A DNA stretch of 64,000 nt. It comes from DASPHG01 sp035629775 (GTDB taxonomy: Bacteria; Actinomycetota; Thermoleophilia; Solirubrobacterales; Thermoleophilaceae). The DNA is taken from positions 1-64,000 of the forward strand of contig DASPHG010000007.1 of assembly GCA_035629775.1 (NCBI GenBank), in the 5' to 3' direction. The position numbers were made by a program, and so were the translations under genes. Below the pieces are notes generated by a model that did no database searches, was not told where the DNA came from, and saw only the letters and a list, made by a program, of their open reading frames with translations. Of this stretch, positions 25,830 to 34,124 are shown piece by piece (the first letter of the stretch is position 1; each line of letters begins with the position of its first letter).

Positions 25830-26893
25830 GGGTCCTGCTCCCTATAGATCGCATCGCCGACGCCGGCATCGGCCGCGTGACCGCCGAGATCTGCCGGTGG
25901 CTGCCGACTGCGCTACCCGACGGCGACCGGCTCGTCACCGTCGGAGGGGGACCGCCCTGCAGCACGCATTCGTCGGTCACGCATGTGATGACCGACGCGC
26001 CCCCCGTGAACAGGCTCGCGCGGTTCTTCCACGAGCAGGCCGTGATCGCGCGTGCCGCCCGCCGGGCCGACCTGATCCACCTGACCGACCACCGAGCGCC
26101 CATCATCAGCGGACGGCCCTTCCTGATCACGATTCACGACCTCTTCTTCGTGACGCATCCGGAGTGGTACGGCTCGGGGGTCGCCGAGTACAAGCGGGGG
26201 ATGCTCCGTCTCGCGCTGGCGAAAGGGCCCGCCGCGATCGCGTGCGTCTCCGAGTACACCCGCGCGTGCCTGCTCCGTCTGTTCCCGGAGGTGGAGGCGG
26301 AACGGGTTCACGTCGTGCACCCCGGAGTCGACGCCGACTTCGAGGGCCGCGCGAGCGGCGGGCAGGATGAGTTCTTCCTAACCGTCTCGACGATCGAGCC
26401 GCGGAAGAACCACTTGACGCTCCTCGAAGCGTTCAAGCTCGCACGCAGCCGCGGGCTGCAGTTGCGCTGGAAGATCGCCGGCGGCCCGCTCTACGCCGGC
26501 CATCGCATCGCGCGGACCTTGGCGGCCGCGGGCCCGGAAGTGGAGTTTGCGGGCTTCGTGAGCGACGGGGAGCGCGAGCGGCTGTACAGATCCGCCGCGT
26601 TCGTCGCGCTGCCGTCGCGCGCCGAGGGATTCGGGTTCACGCCACTCGAGGCCATGGCACGGGGCGTGCCGGTGATCTGCTCATCCGGCAGCGCGTTGGA
26701 CGAGACCGCCGGAGACGCGGCGCTCCGAGTCGATCCCGACGACGTCGAGGGCTGGGCCGACGCGCTCCTGCGGATGGAGGCCGACAACGACCTCCGCGCC
26801 CGCCTGCGCGAGCGCGGCGCCGCTCAGATCAAGAAGTTTGATCCGCTTGAGTCTGCGCGGCGATACGTTCGGATCTATCGCGCTCTTCTCTAG
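25826..26893 (+). CDS. GT4-family glycosyltransferase
   Basis: A 355 aa GT-B enzyme with ATGA overlap to the preceding gene. N-domain: MRVLLPIDRIADAGIGRVTA and LITIHDLFFVTHPEWY. Donor domain: FFLTVSTIEPRKNHLTLLEA, a very typical mannosyltransferase-like GT4 motif, then FAGFVSDGERERLYRSAAFV and ALPSRAEGFGFTPLEAMARG with the E-x7-E catalytic pair. It probably transfers a mannose- or rhamnose-like sugar. Its last 65 bp overlap the 3' end of the opposite-strand chain-length ATPase gene. Confidence 0.93.
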   Translation: MRVLLPIDRIADAGIGRVTAEICRWLPTALPDGDRLVTVGGGPPCSTHSSVTHVMTDAPPVNRLARFFHEQAVIARAARRADLIHLTDHRAPIISGRPFLITIHDLFFVTHPEWYGSGVAEYKRGMLRLALAKGPAAIACVSEYTRACLLRLFPEVEAERVHVVHPGVDADFEGRASGGQDEFFLTVSTIEPRKNHLTLLEAFKLARSRGLQLRWKIAGGPLYAGHRIARTLAAAGPEVEFAGFVSDGERERLYRSAAFVALPSRAEGFGFTPLEAMARGVPVICSSGSALDETAGDAALRVDPDDVEGWADALLRMEADNDLRARLRERGAAQIKKFDPLESARRYVRIYRALL

Positions 26894-28400
26894 CGGTCTC
26901 GGGATCCATCCCGTAGCCGTATGCGTCGGCGTCGCCGCGCGAAGCCACATCGTTGATCACGACGCCGAGCGTGGGCGCTCCGAGATTGACCAGCTGTCCC
27001 CTCAGCGTCTCGAGGGCGTTGCGGGTGTTCTTGAGAAGCCGCGCCACGACCACCACTCCGCTGACCTGGTTCACGAGCGGGATCGCATCCGAGACCACTG
27101 GGAGCGGCGGGGTGTCCACGATCACGAGGTCGTATTCCTTCTCGGCCTTCCGGAGCAGTGACTGCATGCCGTCCGACTCGATCAGCTGGGCCGGGTTCGG
27201 CGGCGTCCAGCCGGCGAAGAGCACGTCGACCGTGTGGTCCGGGCTGTCCGAGTCGCCGGACTCTCGGACCGAGACCGTCTGGACCGCCTCCTCGAAGTCC
27301 AACTCGTGCACGAGTACCTCCGCCAGCCCGCGGGTAGGGCCTGTGCCGACGAGGTGACGCAGCGCCGGGTTGCGCAGGTCGGCCTCGATCAGCAGCACGC
27401 GGTGCCCCGCCATCGCGTCGATGACCGCGAGGAACCACGCGACGGTGGTCTTGCCGTCGCCCGCCGCCGCCGACGTCACCATCACGGATTCGAGCTGGCG
27501 GTCGACGTTGAAATAGCGCAGGTTCGTGCGCAGCATCTGGAACGCGACCCCCTCGCGTTCCACCGCGCTCGAGGCGGCCCCCCGCCGCAGGGAGCGACTC
27601 CGCGGGATCGCGCCGAGCAGCGGCAGCTCGAGCAGGTCCGTGATGTCGTCGGGAGTGCGCATCCGGCGATCGACACGATCCAGGAAGATCGCGAGACCGC
27701 ACCCGAGGATCAGCCCCAGCACGAAGCCGAGCGCGATGTTGCGTTTGGGCCGCGGCGACGACGGCGCATCGGGCGGCACGGCCTCCTGGACGAGCTCTGC
27801 GTTTCCGGTCTGAAGAGCCGCCAGTACGCCGAGCTCCTCCGCCCGCCGCCGCAGCGCGTTGCCCCTGCCGGCCACTTCGGTCGGCAGTGCCGAGATCTGG
27901 CGCTCGATCAGGGCCTGAGCCTCCACGACCTGGCGCCGGTCGGCCTCGCGGCGGAACTCGACGAACTCGCTCGCGTACGCATTCGCGATTCGTGCGGCGC
28001 GCTCGGCGTCCTCGTCCGTCGCCGTGATGTCCACGAGATCTGCATCCGTTCCGGCGTCGACGCCGATCCGGCTCTGGATGTCGCCGGCCGTCAGGCCCTC
28101 GTCCAGCGCCTCCGCCGTGCGGCGGCTGACCGCCGCCAGCGCGACCAGCTCCAGGTTGGTCTGGCCCGCCCGCGCCGGATCGAGCGCCGGGGCGAACACA
28201 GACTGGCCAAACAGCGTGTTGCTCAGGTAGGACTCACGGAACAGGAGCGAAGACGAAGCCGAGTACTTCTCCTCCTGCGTGAGGGTGATGGCCCACGCGA
28301 CCGCCGGCGCGATCAGCGCGCAGGCCAAGACGAGATACCAGCGTCGTCCTACGGCGCGTAGGAGCGTGAGTACGTACGGTTCGTCTCGGGAGCCCTGCAC
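26829..28400 (-). CDS. Wzc/CpsD-type polysaccharide co-polymerase and ATPase
   Basis: A 523 aa bitopic membrane protein from GTG 28400 (VQGSRDEPYVLTLLRAVGRR). Wzz-like region: first membrane helix WYLVLACALIAPAVAWAITL, a periplasmic/extracellular helical part to about residue 220, and second helix NIALGFVLGLILGCGLAIFL. The cytoplasmic BY-kinase-type P-loop domain has Walker A AAAGDGKTT, A' LLIEADLRNP and Walker B YDLVIVDTPP. The C-terminal tail has only a sparse Tyr pair (DAYGYGM), so autophosphorylation control may differ from classic Wzc. It probably governs chain length and export of the polymer made by the Wzx/Wzy system. It follows a GT4 gene by 14 bp. Confidence 0.92.
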   Translation of the reverse strand: MQGSRDEPYVLTLLRAVGRRWYLVLACALIAPAVAWAITLTQEEKYSASSSLLFRESYLSNTLFGQSVFAPALDPARAGQTNLELVALAAVSRRTAEALDEGLTAGDIQSRIGVDAGTDADLVDITATDEDAERAARIANAYASEFVEFRREADRRQVVEAQALIERQISALPTEVAGRGNALRRRAEELGVLAALQTGNAELVQEAVPPDAPSSPRPKRNIALGFVLGLILGCGLAIFLDRVDRRMRTPDDITDLLELPLLGAIPRSRSLRRGAASSAVEREGVAFQMLRTNLRYFNVDRQLESVMVTSAAAGDGKTTVAWFLAVIDAMAGHRVLLIEADLRNPALRHLVGTGPTRGLAEVLVHELDFEEAVQTVSVRESGDSDSPDHTVDVLFAGWTPPNPAQLIESDGMQSLLRKAEKEYDLVIVDTPPLPVVSDAIPLVNQVSGVVVVARLLKNTRNALETLRGQLVNLGAPTLGVVINDVASRGDADAYGYGMDPETAREERDRSERIAAQTQADQTS

Positions 28401-28414
28401 GCGAGTGGGGCAGT

Positions 28415-29509
28415 CTAGCCGCCGTCGCCGGGCGCTCCAGGCTCGAGCCACTCGCGCAGCTCGCGCTTGAAGCGCGCGACCGAGAACCTTTCCGCGTTAC
28501 GTCGGCACGTTGCCTCGCTGATCTCGCCCTTGGCCACCTCACGGACGGCCTCCGCCAGGAGATCGCGGTCGGGCGAGGGGACGCGGTAGCCGGTCTCGCC
28601 ATGAAGCACGGTGTCGCGTGAGCCGCCGACGTCGAGCGCAACGACGGGCGTGCCGCAGGCCTGCGCCTCCACGGGGACGATCCCGAAGTCCTCGTTTGCC
28701 GGGAAGACCACGGCGAGACTCGAGCGGTACAGCTCCCGCAGCCGGTCGTCCGACGGCTTGATCTCGAAGCGCACGTCGGCACCGAGCGCCGAGGCGAGCG
28801 ACCGGAGCTCGCCCTCGCGGGGCCCCCAGCCGGCCACCGTCAGCGGCACCCCGGCTCTCGCGCATGCTTCGATCGCCAGGTCGATCCGCTTGTACGGGAT
28901 GAACCGCGAGATCGCGAGCGCGCGCTCACGCACCGGCTTGTCGCCGGGCGTGTACCACTCCGTGTCGACCGGGGGATGGATGACCCGAGCCTCGCGACCG
29001 TAGAAGGCGGTGATGCGCTCGGCGACCGCGGTGGAGATCCCAGCGAAGTGGTCGACGTGGTCGGCGCTGCGCAGATCCCATCTGCGCATGAGGGAGAGCG
29101 CGGGGCGAAGCACCGCCTGCGACCGTGCGGTGCGCGTGTCGATGTCCGGATCCCACGCGTAGCGCATGGGCGCGTAGCAGTAGCAGTAGTGCTCGGCGGC
29201 CTTCCCGGGTGGGAATGCCTTCACGCAGGCGTGGCTGGACGTGATGACCTTGTCGTAAGGCGCGCGCACGTCGATGAGCCTCCACGCGAGCGGCATGAGG
29301 GGGAGCGTCAGCTCGCGGCGATGCCGCGTGAACGCAAAGCGGTCGAGGAACGTCGTGGTCACCGGTCGCCGCCCGAAGTCGAAGTCGACGTCCTCCTCGC
29401 GCGTCAGCGCGTAGAGGTCGGCGTCGGGAAACGCCCCCGCCATGGCCTCGAAGGTCTTCTCGCTTCCTGCCCGCGAAGCGAGCCATTCGTGGGCGATGGC
29501 CAGGCGCAC
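28415..29509 (-). CDS. GT4-family glycosyltransferase
   Basis: A 364 aa GT-B enzyme from GTG 29509 (VRLAIAHEWLASRAGSEKTF), two bases after the stop of the upstream GT4 gene; the longer open frame is antisense shadow. The N-domain has a Gly/Ser acceptor loop and CYCYAPMRYAWDPDIDTR, typical of mannosyltransferases in exopolysaccharide loci. Donor domain: ALAISRFIPYKRIDLAIEAC, VAGWGPREGELRSLA, then ANEDFGIVPVEAQACGTPVV with the E-x7-E pair. Membrane-associated and cytoplasmic. Sugar specificity not determinable. Confidence 0.93.
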   Translation of the reverse strand: MRLAIAHEWLASRAGSEKTFEAMAGAFPDADLYALTREEDVDFDFGRRPVTTTFLDRFAFTRHRRELTLPLMPLAWRLIDVRAPYDKVITSSHACVKAFPPGKAAEHYCYCYAPMRYAWDPDIDTRTARSQAVLRPALSLMRRWDLRSADHVDHFAGISTAVAERITAFYGREARVIHPPVDTEWYTPGDKPVRERALAISRFIPYKRIDLAIEACARAGVPLTVAGWGPREGELRSLASALGADVRFEIKPSDDRLRELYRSSLAVVFPANEDFGIVPVEAQACGTPVVALDVGGSRDTVLHGETGYRVPSPDRDLLAEAVREVAKGEISEATCRRNAERFSVARFKRELREWLEPGAPGDGG

Positions 29510-29511
29510 GG

Positions 29512-30645
29512 TCAGACGACCTGGCGGAGCAGCTCGACCGTCCGAGTCGCCGTCCGCTCGATCCCGTAGCCCGACGCAGCCCGTACCGCCGCGTCCGCCA
29601 TCCGCTTGTACAGGGCCGGATCGCTCATGAGCGCGACCGCCGCGTTCGCCGTCGCCCACGGGTCGTTCGGCGGCACCAGGATCCCGTTGCGACCGCGTTC
29701 GAGGATGTCCAGGGGGCCTCCCGCGGCCGTCGCCACCACCGGCCGCCCGGTTGCCATGGCTTCCACGACCACCTGCCCGAACGGCTCGGGCAAGACGGAT
29801 GTGTGCAGTGCGACATGTCCGCGAGCGAAGAACGCATACGGGTCATCGACGAAGCCCGTGAACTCGACGGCCTCCTGTAGGCCAAGCCTGTCGGCGAGGT
29901 CGACCAGCTCCTCCGCGTAGGCCTGCTCCCCCACCTCGACGCTCCCGCCGATCAGGAGACGGGCTTCCGGCAGTTGGCGGCGTATGCGGGCGAGGGCCGA
30001 GAGCGCGACGTCCTGCCCCTTCCAGCGCTCGATCCGACCGAGCATCGCGAAGGTTGGAGCCGACGCTTGCGGGGCGGGGGAAATCTCGGGGCACCGTGTT
30101 ATGCCGCTTGGGATGACGACGGGGTTTCCGGGAATGGGCGCCGACCGCGCAGTGGCCGCCGAGTTCGCCACCACGGCCGTGGGCCGGAGCACCCCGAAGA
30201 AGAGTTGCAGGCTACGACGGAGCCTGATCGGCAGGTACGGCGGCTGCAGGATGTCCCGCACGTGCACGACGTGCGGCACCCGCGCCAGGCGGGCGACGAG
30301 CGCTCCATAGATATGGGACTTGAGCGAATTCGAGTAGACGAGCTGCGCGCCTCGCTCGCGTGTCAGGTCGGCGATCCTCAGTGCAGCGCGAAACAGGTGC
30401 GGGCCGCGACTCGTGATGTCTGCCAGAGGGCGGACGTTGTCGATCCGAATCCGCTCGACGTCAGCAAGCGGGACGATCTCCACGCAGTGGCCCGCGGACT
30501 CGAGCCGCTCCTGAAACGGGCCGTGCCCGGGAAGCACGAACGTGGATTCGACGTCAGGTTTCAGAGCGTCGGCGAGCCGCGCCATAGCGAGCTGGCCGCC
30601 CCCGCGCTCCACAACGTGGTCGAGGACGACCATTCGCAATGGCAC
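29512..30645 (-). CDS. GT4-family glycosyltransferase
   Basis: A 377 aa GT-B enzyme. I take GTG 30645 (VPLRMVVLDHVVERGGGQLA); ATG 30633 is nearly as good. The acceptor loop ERGGGQ, nucleotide-sugar domain PTFAMLGRIERWKGQDVALS, and ALHTSVLPEPFGQVVVEAMA with the E-x7-E pair identify GT4. It leads a minus-strand module GT4-GT4-Wzc, with 2 and 14 bp gaps. It is divergent from the acyltransferase gene, with starts 28 bp apart. Confidence 0.92.
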   Translation of the reverse strand: MPLRMVVLDHVVERGGGQLAMARLADALKPDVESTFVLPGHGPFQERLESAGHCVEIVPLADVERIRIDNVRPLADITSRGPHLFRAALRIADLTRERGAQLVYSNSLKSHIYGALVARLARVPHVVHVRDILQPPYLPIRLRRSLQLFFGVLRPTAVVANSAATARSAPIPGNPVVIPSGITRCPEISPAPQASAPTFAMLGRIERWKGQDVALSALARIRRQLPEARLLIGGSVEVGEQAYAEELVDLADRLGLQEAVEFTGFVDDPYAFFARGHVALHTSVLPEPFGQVVVEAMATGRPVVATAAGGPLDILERGRNGILVPPNDPWATANAAVALMSDPALYKRMADAAVRAASGYGIERTATRTVELLRQVV

Positions 30646-30673
30646 TGGCCGATTCTTGCACGGAGGCACCCGA

Positions 30674-31276
30674 GTGAAGCACCGCGTGTACGCCAAACTA
30701 CCCGCCGTGAATAGGTCGACGCCCACCGATGCGCCAGCGCCGCTGCCACCGCCAGCCGTGAGCGGGCGTACCGCTCGAATGCGCGAGCTCTACTACCAGC
30801 AGCTCCTCGCGCGGATTCCGACCCACATCGGGTCCGGGTTCAGAGAGCGGCACCTGCGCCGTCGAGGAGCGGTTATCGGACACGACTGCTTCATCGGCGC
30901 CGGCGTCCACATGGTCGCGCCCGAGCGCCTCGAGCTCGCCGACCGGGGCTCGATCTCGCCCGGTGCCATCCTCGACGCGCGCGGCGGGCTCCGCATCGGG
31001 GAGGCCACGATGGTCGGAATCCGGGCCGTCGTGCTCACCAGCTCCCACCGCTTCGAGCGGCTGGACGTGCCGATGCGGGACCAGGGGCTCGACTACGCGC
31101 CGGTCAGCATCGGAGACGACGTCTGGATCGGCGCAAACGTGGTTCTCCTGCCCGGCGTCAACGTGGGGAGCGGCTCGATCGTCGCCGCCGGGTCGGTCGT
31201 CACGGCAGACGTGGGCGAGCGCGAGATCGTCGGAGGTGTGCCGGCCCGGCGCATCGGATCGCGCTCAGAAGGCTGA
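30674..31276 (+). CDS. Left-handed beta-helix O-acyltransferase
   Basis: A 200 aa hexapeptide-repeat acyltransferase. GTG 30674 is chosen because GGAGG lies 7 nt upstream (30662-30666); the next candidate is ATG 30779. Hexapeptide turns run from GAVIGHDCFIGAGVHMVAPE through ISPGAILDARGGLRIGEATM to DDVWIGANVVLLPGVNVGSG. The catalytic His is in LTSSHRFER. It resembles WcaF/NodL-type acetyltransferases that decorate exopolysaccharide sugars using acetyl-CoA. Its stop overlaps the ATG of the flippase gene by one base (TGATG), so modification and export are coupled. Confidence 0.92.
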   Translation: MKHRVYAKLPAVNRSTPTDAPAPLPPPAVSGRTARMRELYYQQLLARIPTHIGSGFRERHLRRRGAVIGHDCFIGAGVHMVAPERLELADRGSISPGAILDARGGLRIGEATMVGIRAVVLTSSHRFERLDVPMRDQGLDYAPVSIGDDVWIGANVVLLPGVNVGSGSIVAAGSVVTADVGEREIVGGVPARRIGSRSEG

Positions 31277-32541
31277 TGCGCGGCTTCTTCGGTCGCGCCC
31301 TGGCCGCGTTCGCCGGCCAGGCGGGACAGGCCGCCGCCAGCGTCCTTCTGCTGGTCGCCATCGCCCGCGCGATGCCCCCGGCGGAGCGGGGCGAATTCGT
31401 GCTCCTCACCCTGCTGCCGCAGCTCGGCGTCTACCTGGTGACCCTGGGGTTGCCCGCCGCGGCGCTCTATTACGCCGCGCGCCGTCCCGAACGCAGACGC
31501 GCCGTGGTCGGGCTCTCGCTTGCCGGCGCAGTGGCAGCGGGGGTGATCCTCACGGCGATCGCGCCGGCCATCTTCGAGCTGACGGACGTCGATCGGCCGA
31601 GCCTCTGGGTTCTTCTGGCCGGCAACACGACCGTCAGCTGGGTGATCTTCCTGAGCTGGGTCGCCTACGGGATGAGCCGCTACTACGTGGGGGGAGGGCT
31701 ACGCACGGTGCCCGTGATGTTCGCGGCCGCGGCGGTCGCCGGCGCCCAGGCAACCGGCTCGGTGACGACTCACGAAGCGTACGTCTGGTGGATCGTGCCG
31801 CACGTCGTCCTCGCAGCGGTTTCGCTCGGGTACGTCCTCAGGCGGTACGGAATCGAATGGCCTACGAGGCCGGAGCTTCGTGAATGGGGTTGGTACTCCG
31901 TCCGCGGATCGGCCACGCAGGTCACCAATCTCGTCGCGCTGCGTTTCGACCAGTGGCTGCTCGGCGCCCTGGGGACAACGGCGGGAGTGGGCGTGTACTC
32001 GATCGCCGCGGCGCTGTCCGAGACCGTCCTCCTGGTCGGCCGGGCCGTCGGCGTCGTAGTCCTGGTCGACACGGCCAGCGATCGCGACCGGCGGGCGATT
32101 CGCAAGCAGATCGGGGTTAGCGTCGGGATCGCATGCGTGGCCGCCGGCGTGCTGGCGGCGATCGTGGCCCCGCTCGTGAATGGCGCCGTGGGCAGCTCCT
32201 ACGAGGACGCCGCCACGCTCACCCAGATCCTGCTGCTCGGGACGCCGGGCATGATCGTGGCGAGGCTCGTGTCGAATGCGCTCGCCGGGGCGGGCCGTCC
32301 GGGCCGGGGCTCGCTGTACAACATGGTCGCGGTCGTCGTCACGGTGAGCTTCGACTTCCTGTTGATCCCGAGCCATGGGGCAAACGGAGCTGCCTGGGCG
32401 TCGGTAATCGGCTACACGTCGGCGGGGCTGGTCGCGCTCCCTGAGATCATCCGCTCGCCGGCACGCGACTCAGTGTCCGCGGACGCCCCTCCGTCCGATT
32501 CAGCCGAGAATCCCACCCGCTCCAGCGAGCGCGCGAGCTGA
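31276..32541 (+). CDS. Wzx-type polysaccharide flippase (MOP superfamily)
   Basis: A 421 aa membrane protein with about twelve predicted helices, starting at ATG 31276. The opening GRALAAFAGQAGQAAASVLL, RFDQWLLGALGTTAGVGVYS (conserved Asp in a helix) and ARLVSNALAGAGRPGRGSLY are typical of the Wzx/RfbX branch. It probably moves the undecaprenyl-linked repeat unit across the membrane for the Wzy-type polymerases nearby. Its polar C-terminal tail (about 35 residues) is encoded in the 130 bp that overlap the opposite-strand methyltransferase/kinase gene. Confidence 0.9.
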   Translation: MRGFFGRALAAFAGQAGQAAASVLLLVAIARAMPPAERGEFVLLTLLPQLGVYLVTLGLPAAALYYAARRPERRRAVVGLSLAGAVAAGVILTAIAPAIFELTDVDRPSLWVLLAGNTTVSWVIFLSWVAYGMSRYYVGGGLRTVPVMFAAAAVAGAQATGSVTTHEAYVWWIVPHVVLAAVSLGYVLRRYGIEWPTRPELREWGWYSVRGSATQVTNLVALRFDQWLLGALGTTAGVGVYSIAAALSETVLLVGRAVGVVVLVDTASDRDRRAIRKQIGVSVGIACVAAGVLAAIVAPLVNGAVGSSYEDAATLTQILLLGTPGMIVARLVSNALAGAGRPGRGSLYNMVAVVVTVSFDFLLIPSHGANGAAWASVIGYTSAGLVALPEIIRSPARDSVSADAPPSDSAENPTRSSERAS

Positions 32542-34124
32542 CCCGCTACCGCCGCCTCCAGAAACTCCGCCGTGCCGAGCACCGGTCCGCGCCCCGCCGC
32601 TTGGCGCAGTACGCCGAGCAGCGCGATCCGCGCCGCGTGGTCGGCGGTGGACGTCCCGAGCCCCGTACGCAGCAGGTTGCCGAACAGCTCGGCCTCGCCA
32701 CCGCGGGCCGCCGCCAACTCCGCCAGGCCCGTGCCCATATGGCAGCTCGGGGTCCCGGCGCCGAGGGACAACGCGTCCATTACGACGCACACCGCATCAC
32801 GGCCGGCGATGGCCTCGACCCGCGGCTCGACAGCATCGATCGGCACGACCCGCTCGCCCTCGGCCACGATGACGTTCTTCAGGAAGAGGTCGCCGTGCTC
32901 CTCCACCACGAGGAGGTCCGACAGCTCACCCGCGTCGCGAACGATCTGGCCGAGCGTGTCAGCCGTCGCGCGCGAGAGGCCTCCCGCGAGAATCGCGAGA
33001 CCCTGCGCTGCCTCCAATTGCCACCGACTGCGCTGCTCCGCGCTCGCGCGGCCACGCGCGGCGTCCTCGAGAAAGCTCGTGAGGGCCGACAGAAGCGCGG
33101 CCCGACGGCGGGCGCGGCCGCGTCGGGACACGGGCCACTCGATCCATGTCCGCGCGATCCAACCGTCCTCGAGCGGAACCGCCTGTTCCCGCCCACCCAT
33201 CCGCGGCACCGACCGCAGGACGCCGTTATCCCAGTCGATGGTCTTGAGCGAGCCCTCGCGATCCGGGCTGCCCATGATCAAGGTCCGCGGCCGGCCACCG
33301 ACCACCTCGGCATGCGCAGGAACGATCGCCGGCAGGAGCCACCCGGGCATGGCCCGGAGCCCGCGTCCGACGATCCGGCGGAGAGACGAGCGAGCCTGGA
33401 GCACGTGGCGCGCGTAGAGATCCACGGCGGCGGCGAGGTCGCGCCTCCCGGCCGCGATCCGCGGATCGGCGGACGAGGGCAGCGCGTGCACGATCTGCGC
33501 CGGGGATCCGCGCCGGCGCGACCTCGCACCGCGGCCGGGTCGCCTGATCAGCACACCTCCCGGCCGAACCGCGCTCGCGGCCCGGGTGCTCACGATCTCG
33601 GCGAGCGTCCCGGCCGGCATCGCCGATGCGATGTCGAACACCGGCTCATCCCAACCGGGCGGCACGCCGACCACGCACGTCACGTTGTCCAAGCCCTCAG
33701 CGCGTGACCGCCCGACGAGCACCCCGGCGTGAGCCTCGGATTCGCACACAGCGACGACGTGGGCGGCTCCGCGGGCGAGCGCGATCGTCGACGTGCCGAG
33801 AGCGTCGGGGACGTCGAGCGCCACAGCGTCCCGTGGCGCAATCGCCCGAACGACATCCGCCTTGCCCTCGAAGGCGTCCACCGTCTTCGCATGCCCCTGC
33901 TCGACCAGGAGGCGCGCGAGCGCCAGCTCAGTGCCCTCCCCCGGTTCGAGCCGCCCGAGCACGCTCGCGGCGCGGGCGTGGAGCGGCGACGACGAGGTAT
34001 CGGGCCCGATGCGATACCAGCCGCTCTCGCCCTCGTAGATGGTGTCGCAGGCGTGGCAGTAGCATCCGCCGCCCCTGCGCGGGTCGAGGATGCCGGCGCA
34101 CCCTATGCAAAGCAGCCCCGCGAT
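32412..34124 (-). CDS. Zinc-ribbon/methyltransferase-like/APH-kinase-like fusion
   Basis: About 570 aa with three parts. (1) An N-terminal Trm112-like zinc ribbon with CIGC and CHAC pairs. (2) A class I methyltransferase-like fold (AVALDVPDALGTSTIALARG and VVAVCESEAHAG) whose SAM loop lacks the normal GxGxG. (3) A C-terminal aminoglycoside-phosphotransferase/choline-kinase-like domain with the catalytic loop EEHGDLFLKNVIV and metal Asp in VVPIDAVEP. The start is unresolved: the zinc ribbon needs a start near 34124, where only a non-standard ATC is in frame. The next canonical choices are ATG 34220, deep inside the divergent gene, or GTG 33962, which loses the ribbon. Probably cytoplasmic, phosphorylating a glycan precursor or lipid; no family name is assigned. 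Confidence 0.75.
   Translation of the reverse strand: MAGLLCIGCAGILDPRRGGGCYCHACDTIYEGESGWYRIGPDTSSSPLHARAASVLGRLEPGEGTELALARLLVEQGHAKTVDAFEGKADVVRAIAPRDAVALDVPDALGTSTIALARGAAHVVAVCESEAHAGVLVGRSRAEGLDNVTCVVGVPPGWDEPVFDIASAMPAGTLAEIVSTRAASAVRPGGVLIRRPGRGARSRRRGSPAQIVHALPSSADPRIAAGRRDLAAAVDLYARHVLQARSSLRRIVGRGLRAMPGWLLPAIVPAHAEVVGGRPRTLIMGSPDREGSLKTIDWDNGVLRSVPRMGGREQAVPLEDGWIARTWIEWPVSRRGRARRRAALLSALTSFLEDAARGRASAEQRSRWQLEAAQGLAILAGGLSRATADTLGQIVRDAGELSDLLVVEEHGDLFLKNVIVAEGERVVPIDAVEPRVEAIAGRDAVCVVMDALSLGAGTPSCHMGTGLAELAAARGGEAELFGNLLRTGLGTSTADHAARIALLGVLRQAAGRGPVLGTAEFLEAAVAGQLARSLERVGFSAESDGGASADTESRAGERMISGSATSPADV

Noticed and set aside
28412..28417. TAGACT as a promoter for the chain-length ATPase gene
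   Set aside because: Its first three bases are the stop codon of the upstream GT4 gene, and the two genes are 14 bp apart in one module, so chance is the simpler explanation.
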